This document shows, piece by piece, positions 7,814 to 16,746 of a DNA stretch of 37,240 nt. Location of the stretch: assembly GCA_903912465.1 (NCBI GenBank), contig CAIWHQ010000023.1, positions 1-37,240 of the forward strand. Direction: 5' to 3'. The position numbers were made by a program, and so were the translations under genes. The DNA comes from an uncultured Alphaproteobacteria bacterium. GTDB taxonomy: Bacteria; Pseudomonadota; Alphaproteobacteria; Caulobacterales; Caulobacteraceae. The notes under the pieces are model-generated. The model saw nothing but the letters and a program-made list of their open reading frames with translations. It was not told where the DNA came from and searched no databases. Every line of letters starts with the position of its first letter. Positions within the stretch are counted from its first letter, which is position 1.

Positions 7814-8791
7814 ATGCGGACGGCGAATCTGAACGGCCTTGGGGAGGTCAGCCGCCTGAGCCTGGGTGGCGGGATTGGCCAGATCTGGGGGGAGACCCCG
7901 CGGGAGGAAGCCCTGGCCACCCTTCACGCCGCCGTCGAGGCCGGGATCACCCTTATCGACTGCGCGCCCATGTACAACAACGCCGAACGGTTCATCGGCG
8001 AGGCCTTCGGGGGCCGCCCGCCGCCGGGGGTGAAGTTCACCACCAAGCACCAGCTCGGATCGCCCGGGCCCGGCGCGGCGGCGGCGGCCCTGGAGGCCTC
8101 GGTGGACGCCAGCCTCGCCGCCATGCGCCTTGAGCGCATCGACCTCTTCTTCCTGCATTCCAACCTGCACCGGGACGGGTACGCCTACGCCTTTGGCGAG
8201 AGCGCCAAGGCCCAGTTCTCGACCGCCCTGTCGATCTACGTCGAGGAGGTCATCCCCGCCATGGAGGCGCTGAAGGCCAAGGGCAAGATCGGGCAGTGGG
8301 GGGTCACCGGGATCGGCGTTCCCGACGCCGTGCTGGACGCCGTCGCCCATCCGGTCCGCCCCTCGGTGGTGCAGGTGATCGCCAACCTCCTGGATAGTCC
8401 CGGCGCGCTGAAACGCTATGCCGAGCCCGCCCGCCCGCGGGAGATCGCCCGGACCGCCAAGGCGGCGGGCCTGGGCGTCATGGGCATCCGGGCGGCGCAG
8501 GCCGGTGCCCTGACGGCAGCGGTTGACCGGGAGCTTTCGCCCAACAGCCCCGACCGGCGCGACTATGAGCGGGCCGCCCCCTTCCGGGCCCTGTGCGCCC
8601 GCTGGGGCGTGGACCCCGCCTACGCGGCCCATCGCTACGCCCTCTCCCTGCCCGACTTCGACCTGGTGGTCCTGGGGGTCAAGAACCGTTCGGAACTGTC
8701 CCTCTGCCTGAAGGCGGAGGCCGATGGGCCCTATTCCAACGCGGAGATGGCGGAGATCGACGACCTGGGCCTTCGGCCGACGGGGGCGTGA
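7814..8791 (+). CDS. Aldo/keto reductase
   Basis: A 325-aa NAD(P)H-dependent oxidoreductase of the AKR superfamily. Numbered from the chosen start, the catalytic tetrad is visible: Asp49 (LIDCAPMY), Tyr54, Lys78 (FTTKHQ) and His115 (LFFLHSN). The N terminus MRTANLNGLGEVSRLSLGGG is the usual AKR opening strand. The ORF track extends far upstream through non-protein-like sequence; the ATG at 7814 has GGAGG seven bases before it, while the ATG at 7775 has no comparable site. Active-site residues point to a soluble cytoplasmic reductase or dehydrogenase of aldehydes, ketones or sugars. The substrate is unknown, and no link to the neighbouring TonB receptor is shown beyond orientation. Confidence 0.9.
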   Translation: MRTANLNGLGEVSRLSLGGGIGQIWGETPREEALATLHAAVEAGITLIDCAPMYNNAERFIGEAFGGRPPPGVKFTTKHQLGSPGPGAAAAALEASVDASLAAMRLERIDLFFLHSNLHRDGYAYAFGESAKAQFSTALSIYVEEVIPAMEALKAKGKIGQWGVTGIGVPDAVLDAVAHPVRPSVVQVIANLLDSPGALKRYAEPARPREIARTAKAAGLGVMGIRAAQAGALTAAVDRELSPNSPDRRDYERAAPFRALCARWGVDPAYAAHRYALSLPDFDLVVLGVKNRSELSLCLKAEADGPYSNAEMAEIDDLGLRPTGA

Positions 8792-8815
8792 GGCCCGGTC
8801 GAGAGGGGAAGCCGT

Positions 8816-8844
8816 GCAGGACGGGTGGCGGTGCGGGCAGTCGG
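8816..8844. repeat. Direct repeat copy 1 flanking the helicase-nuclease gene
   Basis: A 29-bp sequence with core GGGTGGCGGTG that matches 26 of 29 positions with 13860-13888 in the same orientation. The two copies bracket a 5-kb segment containing one gene. No integrase or transposase is present. It could be an attachment-site or excision scar, or a dispersed intergenic motif; the third core copy near tRNA-Ser leaves both possible. Confidence 0.6.
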
Positions 8845-8899
8845 TGGCGAAGGGGTCTCGGGTTTGATCCGTCGGACTAGGTATGGAGCACGAGCCTTA

Positions 8900-11800
8900 T
8901 CAGGCTGGCGCTCTCAGCCTCCCAAGATGGTCGCGGGCCAGTTTTGGAAGCAGACGCTCAGCAAGCGCGTCCTCGATTGCCGAGCGAATATCCGGCCCGG
9001 TGCGGGCAAACCCCAGAAGCCGGGCGGTCTCCATGATGAGTTCCGCCTCCGTCATGGAAAGGTTTTCCTGCAGGGCGTGGCGAGCTGCGGCCTCGAATTC
9101 GACGGGCGCGATCATCGCTGGCTTGCGCACCGTGTCCGAGGCGGCCAGTTGCCCACGGTCTCTCCCGAAGATCGTAGCGCCGGGCAGACTCCAGAAATCG
9201 CCTTCAGACGACACTTCACCAGACCGTTCGCAGTTCCGGAGCGCCTGAAGCGCCGTCTGTTGGACGACGTTGCCTGCACGCTGCAGTCCACAAATCGCGG
9301 CGAGCCGGCGACCCGCCTCCTCCGAATGGATGGGGTGTTCCTGCTCCACGATGCGGAGCATCCAGGCCGCGACCTGGGCGAGGCCAAAATCCTGCGGTTT
9401 GGTTGCGCCGTTCGCCACGCGGAACTCGGCCTTCAGGTAAGGATCAAGACGATGAGGTCCGGGAGACGCGTCGAACGTCCCGTCACCGGCATTACCGTCT
9501 ACCTGATTGTGATGATCCTCTTCCGGATCCGACGCCTGTGGATCATCGGATGTCGCCGGCCGTTCACCTGCAAGTGCCGCCTGGATCGCCTCCCGGATTC
9601 TCTCGATCTCGCGCTCGCGCTTGTAGAACCAGTCCGTTGACCAGATGCGATGCAGCCGCCAACCCCGGTTCTCAAGGATCATCTGCCGCAAACGATCCCG
9701 GTCCCGGGCGTAGCGGGAGGAGTGGTAGGCCATCCCATCACACTCGATACCGAGCAGATAGCGACCCTCGTCTCGGGGATCGATGACGGCAAGATCGATG
9801 AAGAAGCCGGCCATGCCAACCTGCGGCCGCACATCAAACCCAAGGCCGCGCACAGCCTGCGCTACGTCTTCCTCGAATGGAGAGTCGAACCCCCGTTCGG
9901 TCTCCATGGCGACAGCCGTGTAACCGTCCTTGGCGAGCTTCAGGAACTCCTTCAGGGCGCGGACGCCCGGCTTGCTGGCACCATCGAGCCGAATGTCCTC
10001 GGCTACGATCGAGGAAAACACCTCGCACCGCTTCCGGGCGCGGGTAATCAACACGTTCAGGCGGCGCTCGCCGCCGTCACGCCCCACCGGTCCGAAGTTC
10101 TGGGTGAGTTTCCCGTTGGCATCCCGTCCGTAACCCACGGAAATGAAGATGACGTCCCGCTCGTCGCCCTGGATATTCTCCAGGTTCTTGATGAAGAGCT
10201 CCTTTCGGTCGCCGGACGGCTTCATCAGAGCCTCAAGATCCGGGTGCTTCCGGGCAAGGTCGTCGATCTGGTCGCGGATGCAGTCACGCTGTGCGACCGA
10301 AAAGGCGCCGATGCCGAGGGACAACTCCGGGTGCCGCCGCGCATGTTCAAGCGCCGCCTTTGCGATCAGACCCGCCTCGACTTCATTTCGCGCTGTCTTG
10401 CCACGCTCATAGCCACCCTCGGGTACAGGCCTGAAGACGAGGCCGGTATCCCCGTCCGTCGTCCCGGCGACGATTGAGGGCGGCAGCATGAGTTCGCCGC
10501 CGTAGAAATTTCTGTTCGAGGTTGCGATCAGTGCCGGATGCTCGCTGCGGTAGTGCCACTTCAGCATCCGCGACGGGAATCGCGGTGCGCAGAGATTCAG
10601 GATGCTCTCAACATCCTTGATGACCGCCTTGCGGGGCGCGCCTGCAGGTGCGTCATCCTCTTCATCATCCGGACCTTCATCATTGATGATGCGGTTGAAG
10701 AAGTTGGTCGGAGGCAACTGACGGTCATCACCCACGACCACGAACTGCCGGCAGCGCGCGATTGCGCCGAGGGCATCCTCGGGACGCACCTGGCTCGCCT
10801 CGTCGATGACGAGGAGATCAAATTCCAAGGACATCGGCTGCAGATACTGGGCAACCGATAGCGGGCTCATCAGGAAAATGGGTTTGATGCGCTGCACCGC
10901 TTCGCCAGCCTTCAGCATCAGCTTCCGCACAGGCATATGATTGCGTTGCTTCCTGAGCTCATCGGCAAGGATACCCATCGCACCCGAAGAACCCGTCGGG
11001 CGCCGGTCGATATGGGCTCGGGAGACCTGGTCCGAAGCCAGCCGAATCCGGTCTTTATCCGCAGTCCTGAAACGCTTGACGAGCCGATCGAGTTCATCCC
11101 CCAGCACTTCGCCAAGCTCCGGATTCTGTGAGCGAAGTCGATTCCACTTCGCCTCGAAGATCGCCAGGGCAAGGATCGGCTCGAGCTGAGCGGGTGTGAC
11201 TTCACCGGCGTAGGCGCCGTCTGCAAGCCTAGGACAACCGAGCTGCCGAACCCAACTCAAGCCGTCCCGCGCCGCAGTCCAGTCAACCAGGAACTCGAAC
11301 TTCTCGGACCACTGAATCGCCGTCGCAAGCAGGAGCTCGCACGGAACCCCCCGCAGGTCGGCCCCCTCGAAGGCAAGATTTAGGTCCAATTTCAAGGCTT
11401 CGACTGCATCGCCGAAGGCGGCCTCCGCAGCCTCGCCTGCATGCCCAAGGCGATCCGCGAGGTCCTGAGCCTCTGAGGAAGGGAGCAACGGAAGGCGGAT
11501 ACCGACGACCTCTTCCGCATGAACCAGTCTCGGCAACCAGGCGGCCAGTTCCGCCAATCGCTCCCAATCCGACTGGAGGCCCCGCCAGTGCGTCCCAAGC
11601 ACCGGTCCTATACTTTCACCAACCGATAGGATCGTGGCGCGGACCTGCTTGAGCTCAATCAGGGCGTCGAGCTTTGCCAGACGGACCCGATTTTGTCCCG
11701 GCCAGGCACCATTCCAGTGTCCGCGGACTTCTGCGATGGCATCTCTGTATGGCTTCGAGAGAAACCTGAGGATTGAGCCGCCGCGGCCCGCGATTTCAAC

Positions 11801-13696
11801 GCGGACCCGCGACCAGTCCCGCTCGAGCGCGCTCGGCCGGAAGGCCTGCGCGACATCCGCCTCAAGAGTGGCGAGACGCAGACCGTTCTGGATCGCAACA
11901 CCAATCTCCGCCAGGACGAGGCGCCAACGACCATCGGCGATGATCTCCTCGAACCCCGTCGGGCGAACCGCGATCAGACCGAGCGCATCCAGCCAATCCG
12001 ATTTTCGGTGGAATGTGAGTTCACCGGGAACTGGAAATCTTTGGCGAACCGCATCGACCTGCTCCACAAGCGCCGTCGCGGTTTCCCGGCACAGTACTAC
12101 CTGCGGTCTCAGACGGTCACGGACCAGCGGGTCTGGCGCTGGAATGCCCACGCCCCGCCAAGGGTGGAGCGCTGGAGTCCCAGAGGTCAGAAGGCGACCG
12201 GCGACCAGCGACATCTCGCGCCGGACCTCATCCACGTGGGCCGGGGTCCATTCCGCGGCGCCTGGGAGTTCAAAGTTCGGCGTTGGCGCCCCGCACCCCT
12301 TCAGGAACGAAATTTCGCCCATGAGCTTGAAGGGGGTGAATCCGGCCGAATCCGACGTGTGAAGCAGGTCTGAATGGCTGCGAAGCCGCTTCTGCGTTTC
12401 CCCGAGTTCGGCGAAAGCGGACTCGGCCCACATCGGCGGCGGTGCGGTGTTCTGCCCCTTCCGAAGCTGTTCGAGCACAGAGGTCTTCGACGACTTGCGA
12501 CTGTGAAGTTCGAGGCAGATGGGTCCCAGCCTCGCCGCCGCCAACCGTTCGTGCACGACGTCCAGCGCCGCCATCTTCTCAGCGACGAACAGAACGGATT
12601 TCCCGCCGGCCACCGCACCGGCGACTATGTTGGTAATGGTCTGCGACTTCCCTGTGCCAGGGGGACCCTGGATCACGAGGTTCTTGCCGGCCAGAACCTC
12701 CTGGATCGCGATTGCCTGGGAACTATCCGCGTCCGTGACATGGATCAGTTCGGCGGGTCTAAAGACCTGATCGAGCCGATCATCCTCGGCGATCAGAGGG
12801 GTGTCTACGATTTCATCGTCACCAAAGTCACGCAGCAATAGCTGCTTGAGGAGGCTGTTTCCCAGCAGGAGCCCATCATCCCAGCTTTCCGGCTTTAGAT
12901 CCCGCCAGAGCAGGAATTTTGAGAAGGAGAAAAAGCCAAGGAGCATTTCATCTGGGTGGACCCGCCAGCCTTTCAGGCCTTCAACGGCCTTTGCAACGTC
13001 TTCGAAGTATTCACTCGGGCTCCACTCATCACGCTCCGGAATTTCGGGAAGCTCGACCCGGAACTCTTCCTTCAGCCAGGCCTGAAGGCTTATGTTGGTG
13101 ATAAGATCCTCATCACGAACCTGAAGTTTAAACCGGTCACGCGCTCCCTCTCGGATCAACTCGACCGGTAGCAGCAGGAGTGGAGCGAACCGCTCGACCT
13201 CAGACTTGGCGTGCTCACGCCACTCAAGGAACCCGAGCGCCAGGAACAGTACATTGACGCCCTGCTCCTCCTCAAGCGTGCGTCCTTCATGGTAGAGGCT
13301 GAGAAGACGCTTCTGCAGCCCATCCAACGTCATCTGTGTTTGAAGCTTTTTATCGGAACGCCGATACGTTTCCGCACCTGCCTCTGCCACCTTGACCTGG
13401 TCTTGATCTTCAGAGCCTTCACCGCGACCATGTATGAAGGTAAACTCGCCTCTATCGCGTAAACGGGCGAAAATCTGATCGCTCAGTTCATCGAATACGC
13501 GGACCTGACGCGCTTTACTCGACTTTAGGGGTGTGTTTATGAGCTTGTTTCGCAGAGACCGGTCGAGCAGGCGGTCTCGTGCGAGCTCCAACGCCGCCTG
13601 CATGGTTCCAGAAAGGAGACTGTTCTCGCCTCGCTTTTCCGGCGAAACTGCCAGCTCCGGCGCATCAAACTGCGAATCCACCGCGTCTTCTGACAT
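8900..13696 (-). CDS. DUF4011/SF1 helicase with PD-(D/E)xK nuclease and DUF3320: putative defence protein
   Basis: A giant single-chain protein (about 1598 aa). In order it has a DUF4011-type N terminus (ARDRLLDRSLRNKLIN), Walker A GPPGTGKS near residue 345, Walker B VIDEASQ near 965, motif III GDDRQLPP, HYRSEHP, NIQGDERDVIF and motif VI NVLITRARKR near 1212. About residues 1270-1365 follow the REase_MTES_1575/Vsr-like nuclease pattern: FEEDV, then IDLAV and ECDG, then RDRDRLRQ and LHRIWSTDWF. The last 150 residues resemble DUF3320. Proteins of this build occur in defence islands; the DUF4011-helicase-Vsr type was tested as an anti-phage system under the name Hhe. A start at 13696 follows a G-rich Shine-Dalgarno-like stretch; the ORF track starts 29 codons earlier. 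By eye its GC content is below that of the flanks. Confidence 0.9.
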   Translation of the reverse strand: MSEDAVDSQFDAPELAVSPEKRGENSLLSGTMQAALELARDRLLDRSLRNKLINTPLKSSKARQVRVFDELSDQIFARLRDRGEFTFIHGRGEGSEDQDQVKVAEAGAETYRRSDKKLQTQMTLDGLQKRLLSLYHEGRTLEEEQGVNVLFLALGFLEWREHAKSEVERFAPLLLLPVELIREGARDRFKLQVRDEDLITNISLQAWLKEEFRVELPEIPERDEWSPSEYFEDVAKAVEGLKGWRVHPDEMLLGFFSFSKFLLWRDLKPESWDDGLLLGNSLLKQLLLRDFGDDEIVDTPLIAEDDRLDQVFRPAELIHVTDADSSQAIAIQEVLAGKNLVIQGPPGTGKSQTITNIVAGAVAGGKSVLFVAEKMAALDVVHERLAAARLGPICLELHSRKSSKTSVLEQLRKGQNTAPPPMWAESAFAELGETQKRLRSHSDLLHTSDSAGFTPFKLMGEISFLKGCGAPTPNFELPGAAEWTPAHVDEVRREMSLVAGRLLTSGTPALHPWRGVGIPAPDPLVRDRLRPQVVLCRETATALVEQVDAVRQRFPVPGELTFHRKSDWLDALGLIAVRPTGFEEIIADGRWRLVLAEIGVAIQNGLRLATLEADVAQAFRPSALERDWSRVRVEIAGRGGSILRFLSKPYRDAIAEVRGHWNGAWPGQNRVRLAKLDALIELKQVRATILSVGESIGPVLGTHWRGLQSDWERLAELAAWLPRLVHAEEVVGIRLPLLPSSEAQDLADRLGHAGEAAEAAFGDAVEALKLDLNLAFEGADLRGVPCELLLATAIQWSEKFEFLVDWTAARDGLSWVRQLGCPRLADGAYAGEVTPAQLEPILALAIFEAKWNRLRSQNPELGEVLGDELDRLVKRFRTADKDRIRLASDQVSRAHIDRRPTGSSGAMGILADELRKQRNHMPVRKLMLKAGEAVQRIKPIFLMSPLSVAQYLQPMSLEFDLLVIDEASQVRPEDALGAIARCRQFVVVGDDRQLPPTNFFNRIINDEGPDDEEDDAPAGAPRKAVIKDVESILNLCAPRFPSRMLKWHYRSEHPALIATSNRNFYGGELMLPPSIVAGTTDGDTGLVFRPVPEGGYERGKTARNEVEAGLIAKAALEHARRHPELSLGIGAFSVAQRDCIRDQIDDLARKHPDLEALMKPSGDRKELFIKNLENIQGDERDVIFISVGYGRDANGKLTQNFGPVGRDGGERRLNVLITRARKRCEVFSSIVAEDIRLDGASKPGVRALKEFLKLAKDGYTAVAMETERGFDSPFEEDVAQAVRGLGFDVRPQVGMAGFFIDLAVIDPRDEGRYLLGIECDGMAYHSSRYARDRDRLRQMILENRGWRLHRIWSTDWFYKREREIERIREAIQAALAGERPATSDDPQASDPEEDHHNQVDGNAGDGTFDASPGPHRLDPYLKAEFRVANGATKPQDFGLAQVAAWMLRIVEQEHPIHSEEAGRRLAAICGLQRAGNVVQQTALQALRNCERSGEVSSEGDFWSLPGATIFGRDRGQLAASDTVRKPAMIAPVEFEAAARHALQENLSMTEAELIMETARLLGFARTGPDIRSAIEDALAERLLPKLARDHLGRLRAPA

Positions 13697-14049
13697 ACCC
13701 ACCCCCAACCCAGAGTGAGACTGGGCGAAAAGCGCTGAGAGCACAATTCTTGCTCGAGATTCACGAAGCAATCCTCGTGACACCCGCAGAACTACGACCG
13801 AGGCTGTAATTCACCACAGACCGAAATATTCCGGCGCTGGCAATAGAGGGAATGTGTCAGCAGGATGGGTGGCGGTGGGGGCAGGCGGCAGACAATTGAT
13901 CTCCGTCAGGCGGAAATAGCTTTTCAGGCAGGTGACCTAGACTTGAAGACCCGCGGGAACTCATCGAGGCGAAATCGATTGGCCTGTCCGGGTCGCCCCG
14001 TTGGCTTACATGTCGCGACCTGATGGCGATTGAGGGTTAGGCGCCCGGA
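13697..14049. other. Intergenic stretch without a gene, holding direct repeat copy 2
   Basis: About 350 bp between the helicase-nuclease start and the end of the nitronate monooxygenase-like gene. It must contain the helicase promoter (not confidently located) and contains the second direct repeat. Short ORFs here are not protein-like, and I see no RNA gene. Confidence 0.6.
13860..13888. repeat. Direct repeat copy 2 flanking the helicase-nuclease gene
   Basis: Matches 8816-8844 at 26 of 29 positions, same orientation, with differences at the 7th, 19th and 26th bases. It lies about 160 bp upstream of the helicase start, whereas copy 1 lies about 55 bp beyond its stop, so the pair tightly frames one gene. 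Confidence 0.6.
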
Positions 14050-15018
14050 TCAACCCGGCCGTTTGGTCAGAGGGCGGTCAGTAATGGAGCGCTCCGGGGC
14101 GTACTCTGAGGAAAGGCGGCTCACGAGTTCCTCGACACTGGGAACGCCCAGGACGCCCGAAACTGAGTGCCCTGCACTCCAGATGTCTCGCCATCGCCTC
14201 GGACCGTCACCCTCAGGGCCGTAGAGGGCGCGGGCGACGTCCGGGTCCGGATTGCGGTCGAGGGCCTCAGGATCAAGTCCCGCCGCCCGGACTGACGGGC
14301 CTAGAATGCTCGTTGGTAGGCCTGTGAAGGCGGGCGTGAGGATCACGTCATCCATGCCGCTCGCGACCAGCATTTGCTTATAGGCCTCCGGCGCGGCGCT
14401 TTCCTGGGTCGCGATGAAGCGCGTTCCCATATAACCGAGATCACACCCCAGGACCTGCGCCGCCTGCAGGGAGGCGCCATCCGACAGGCCACCCGCAAGT
14501 ATCAGTGGGCCATCAAAGAATGTGCGGACAGCTCGGACGAAAGCGAACGGATTGGCCCAACCCGTCTGGCCACCGGCGCCAGCTGTCAGGAGGACAAGTC
14601 CGTCCGCACCCGCCCCAATGGCCCGGCGGGCGTGTTGTACTGAAGCGACGTCCGCGAAAACGAGGCAACCTGCAGCGTGAAGCGGCGCGACGACGGGCTC
14701 TGGCGACCCGACGCTGGTGATCACCATCTCCACGCCATGGGCGATCAGGCGATCGAGATCTGCGCCGAGAGTCGGGCTGCGCATGATCAGGTTCGGGCAG
14801 AAAGGCGCGGCGCGAGGAGACAGTTGGCTTCGGAGCTGGCCCAGCCAGTCGTCCAGCTCGTTCGGCGATCGACAGTTGGCCGTCGGAAAGGCGCCAATCA
14901 CTCCCGCCTTGCAACAGGCCTCGACAAGCGGCAGACCGGAGACCCGAAGCATGGGTGCGGCAATCACCGGCAGCGAAAGCCGGCCCAGGATGTCGGCGAA
15001 AGGGTCCGCTTCGGCCAC
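14050..15018 (-). CDS. Nitronate monooxygenase / 2-nitropropane dioxygenase-family flavoprotein
   Basis: A TIM-barrel FMN protein of about 322 aa. Family marks are LPVIAAPMLRVS at the N terminus, the glycine-rich AGGQTGW with NPFAFVRAV, the phosphate-binding LAGGLSDGASLQAA and GCDLGYMGTRFIATQES. Relatives include nitronate monooxygenases but also enoyl-reductase-like and poorly characterised flavin oxidases, so nitroalkane oxidation should not be assumed. The ORF track uses GTG 15027; I prefer GTG 15018 because the GGAGGTGA site at 15024-15031 overlaps the stop codon of the upstream acyl-CoA synthetase and is then correctly spaced. It is the last gene of the minus-strand sulfatase operon, probably acting on the CoA-activated product. 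Confidence 0.85.
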   Translation of the reverse strand: MAEADPFADILGRLSLPVIAAPMLRVSGLPLVEACCKAGVIGAFPTANCRSPNELDDWLGQLRSQLSPRAAPFCPNLIMRSPTLGADLDRLIAHGVEMVITSVGSPEPVVAPLHAAGCLVFADVASVQHARRAIGAGADGLVLLTAGAGGQTGWANPFAFVRAVRTFFDGPLILAGGLSDGASLQAAQVLGCDLGYMGTRFIATQESAAPEAYKQMLVASGMDDVILTPAFTGLPTSILGPSVRAAGLDPEALDRNPDPDVARALYGPEGDGPRRWRDIWSAGHSVSGVLGVPSVEELVSRLSSEYAPERSITDRPLTKRPG

Positions 15019-15023
15019 GCCAA

Positions 15024-16589
15024 TCACCTCCGGCTTTCGGCAGGAGCGTTCACGGGAACCGCGAGCCTCACCGCCAGTTCCCTGAGCTCACGTTTCAGGA
15101 CCTTGTCCAGAAGCCCCTTTGGCAACTCGTCGACCACATGAAGGCTCCGCGGCCTCTTGAAGTCGGCCAGACGCTCCAGGCACCGAGCCCGGATGGCGGC
15201 GAGCGTCTCGTCGGGTCGTCCCTCGATCACGACGAAGGCGACAGGGACCTCGTCCAGCATTCGATCCGGTAGTCCGACGACTGCGGCTTCCCTGACACCC
15301 GCGACCTCGAGGATGACCTGCTCGATCTCGACGGCGGCGACGTTCTCGGCTCCTACCTTCAGCATGTCCTTGGTGCGCCCCGCGTAGAAGGCGTGACCGT
15401 CGGGGGCGGCGATGACCTTATCGCCCGTGCAGAACCACCCGTCAGAGTCGAAGGCCTCGGAAGTGGCCTGAGGATCGTGGAGATAGCCTTGGAAGATAGT
15501 CACGCCAGGCTGGCCCTTGATCCAGAGGCTGGCCACCTCGCCCGGTGAAGGCGGAAATCCGTCCTCACGCCGCAGGTCCACCCTGTAGCCGGGATTGGCC
15601 CGCCCCATGGCGCCCTCTGGCCCAGGGTGATGCAGATCCGAGCTCAGCGGCTGGCTGATCATCTCCGTCATCCCGAAGGCGCCTAGCGTCCGGACGCCCC
15701 AACGGGAGCTGACCGCCTTCAGGTCTCCCGCGCAGACCCAGGTCCTGAACCGGTGAGAGGGCGGATCCGGCAGCCCAGAGACCGCCTGCAGGGTGAAGCC
15801 GACCATGTTGGCCCACGTGCATCCATGGGCCACCGCTACATCCCAGAACCGGGTCGCGGAGAAGCGCGGCATCAGGACGACGCTCCCTCCCGAATTCAGG
15901 GTCCCGAGGAAGTTCCAGCTCAGGGCAACGGCGTGGAATAGCGGCAGGAAGACGAGGCAGCGGTCCTCCGGCGTGAGGCCGAAGTGCGCGGCGTTGGCCC
16001 TGGCCGCCCACAGCACATTCGCGTGGGTCCAGACCACACCCTTCGGGCGCGCCGTCGTCCCGGAGGTATACATAACGCTGCAAGGCGCCTCTGGCGTCGC
16101 CTCCCAGGTCGGGCAGGCTTCGGGTGGAGCCCTCAGTGTGTCCAGGGGTTGGGCGTCCGGCAGGTCTGTCGGATCGATCGAGACAATCCAGCGACAGTTT
16201 GCCGCCCTCTGCTTGAGCAGGCCGGCATAGGCCGAACTGGTGATCGCACCTACGGCCCGGGAGTGTTCCACAAAATAGACAAGTTCGTCCCGGGTCGCCC
16301 GGGTATTCGTCGTCACCGCGACCGCGCCGATCCGAGCGCAGGCGAACCAGGCCAGCAGCAGGGCTGGATGATTGTCGAGATGGATGATGACGGCGTCGCC
16401 AGGCTTCACGCCCATACCGGCCAGACCTGCGGCGTAGGCGCGGGTCTCGTCTGCGAATCCCGCATAGCTGTAGACCTTGGTCTCACCTTCGGCGGGGCTC
16501 CAGATCAGCAATGGCTTGTCACCGAAGCGCAAGGCCTGCCTGTCGAGAAGGTCCGGCGCATTGCGACCCACAAAGGGACTGAGCTCCAT
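15024..16589 (-). CDS. Acyl-CoA synthetase (AMP-forming, ANL superfamily)
   Basis: A 521-aa adenylate-forming ligase converting a carboxylic acid, ATP and CoA to acyl-CoA. Core motifs are visible in order: VMYTSGTTARPKGVVWTHAN (P-loop), GAFGMTEM, DGWFCTGDK (hinge Asp), YAGRTKDMLKVGAENV, and the C-terminal catalytic-lysine segment PKGLLDKVLKREL. GGAGG lies seven bases before the ATG. The closest general resemblance is to long-chain or aromatic (feruloyl/cinnamoyl-type) CoA ligases, which sequence reading cannot separate. It is in the sulfatase operon and overlaps the Shine-Dalgarno of the following flavoprotein gene. Its presence implies that desulfation or ester cleavage yields a carboxylic acid that enters CoA-linked catabolism. 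Confidence 0.92.
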   Translation of the reverse strand: MELSPFVGRNAPDLLDRQALRFGDKPLLIWSPAEGETKVYSYAGFADETRAYAAGLAGMGVKPGDAVIIHLDNHPALLLAWFACARIGAVAVTTNTRATRDELVYFVEHSRAVGAITSSAYAGLLKQRAANCRWIVSIDPTDLPDAQPLDTLRAPPEACPTWEATPEAPCSVMYTSGTTARPKGVVWTHANVLWAARANAAHFGLTPEDRCLVFLPLFHAVALSWNFLGTLNSGGSVVLMPRFSATRFWDVAVAHGCTWANMVGFTLQAVSGLPDPPSHRFRTWVCAGDLKAVSSRWGVRTLGAFGMTEMISQPLSSDLHHPGPEGAMGRANPGYRVDLRREDGFPPSPGEVASLWIKGQPGVTIFQGYLHDPQATSEAFDSDGWFCTGDKVIAAPDGHAFYAGRTKDMLKVGAENVAAVEIEQVILEVAGVREAAVVGLPDRMLDEVPVAFVVIEGRPDETLAAIRARCLERLADFKRPRSLHVVDELPKGLLDKVLKRELRELAVRLAVPVNAPAESRR

Positions 16590-16746
16590 CCTTCAACCTC
16601 CAATGACGGGCGTTGCACGTCTGCGCGCCCTCACCCTCCAGCGCCCCTCGACCATGGCGGCCCCTATGGGATTTCGGCGGCCAGAGCCGCGGGCGTGTGG
16701 GTGGAGGGAAGCGAAGTCCCACCTGCCGCCCGGATCGGATCCGACC

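Noticed and set aside
8845-8880. Possible tRNA or T-arm remnant beside direct repeat copy 1
   Set aside because: A TTTGATCC string is present, but no stem or loop of correct length can be formed.
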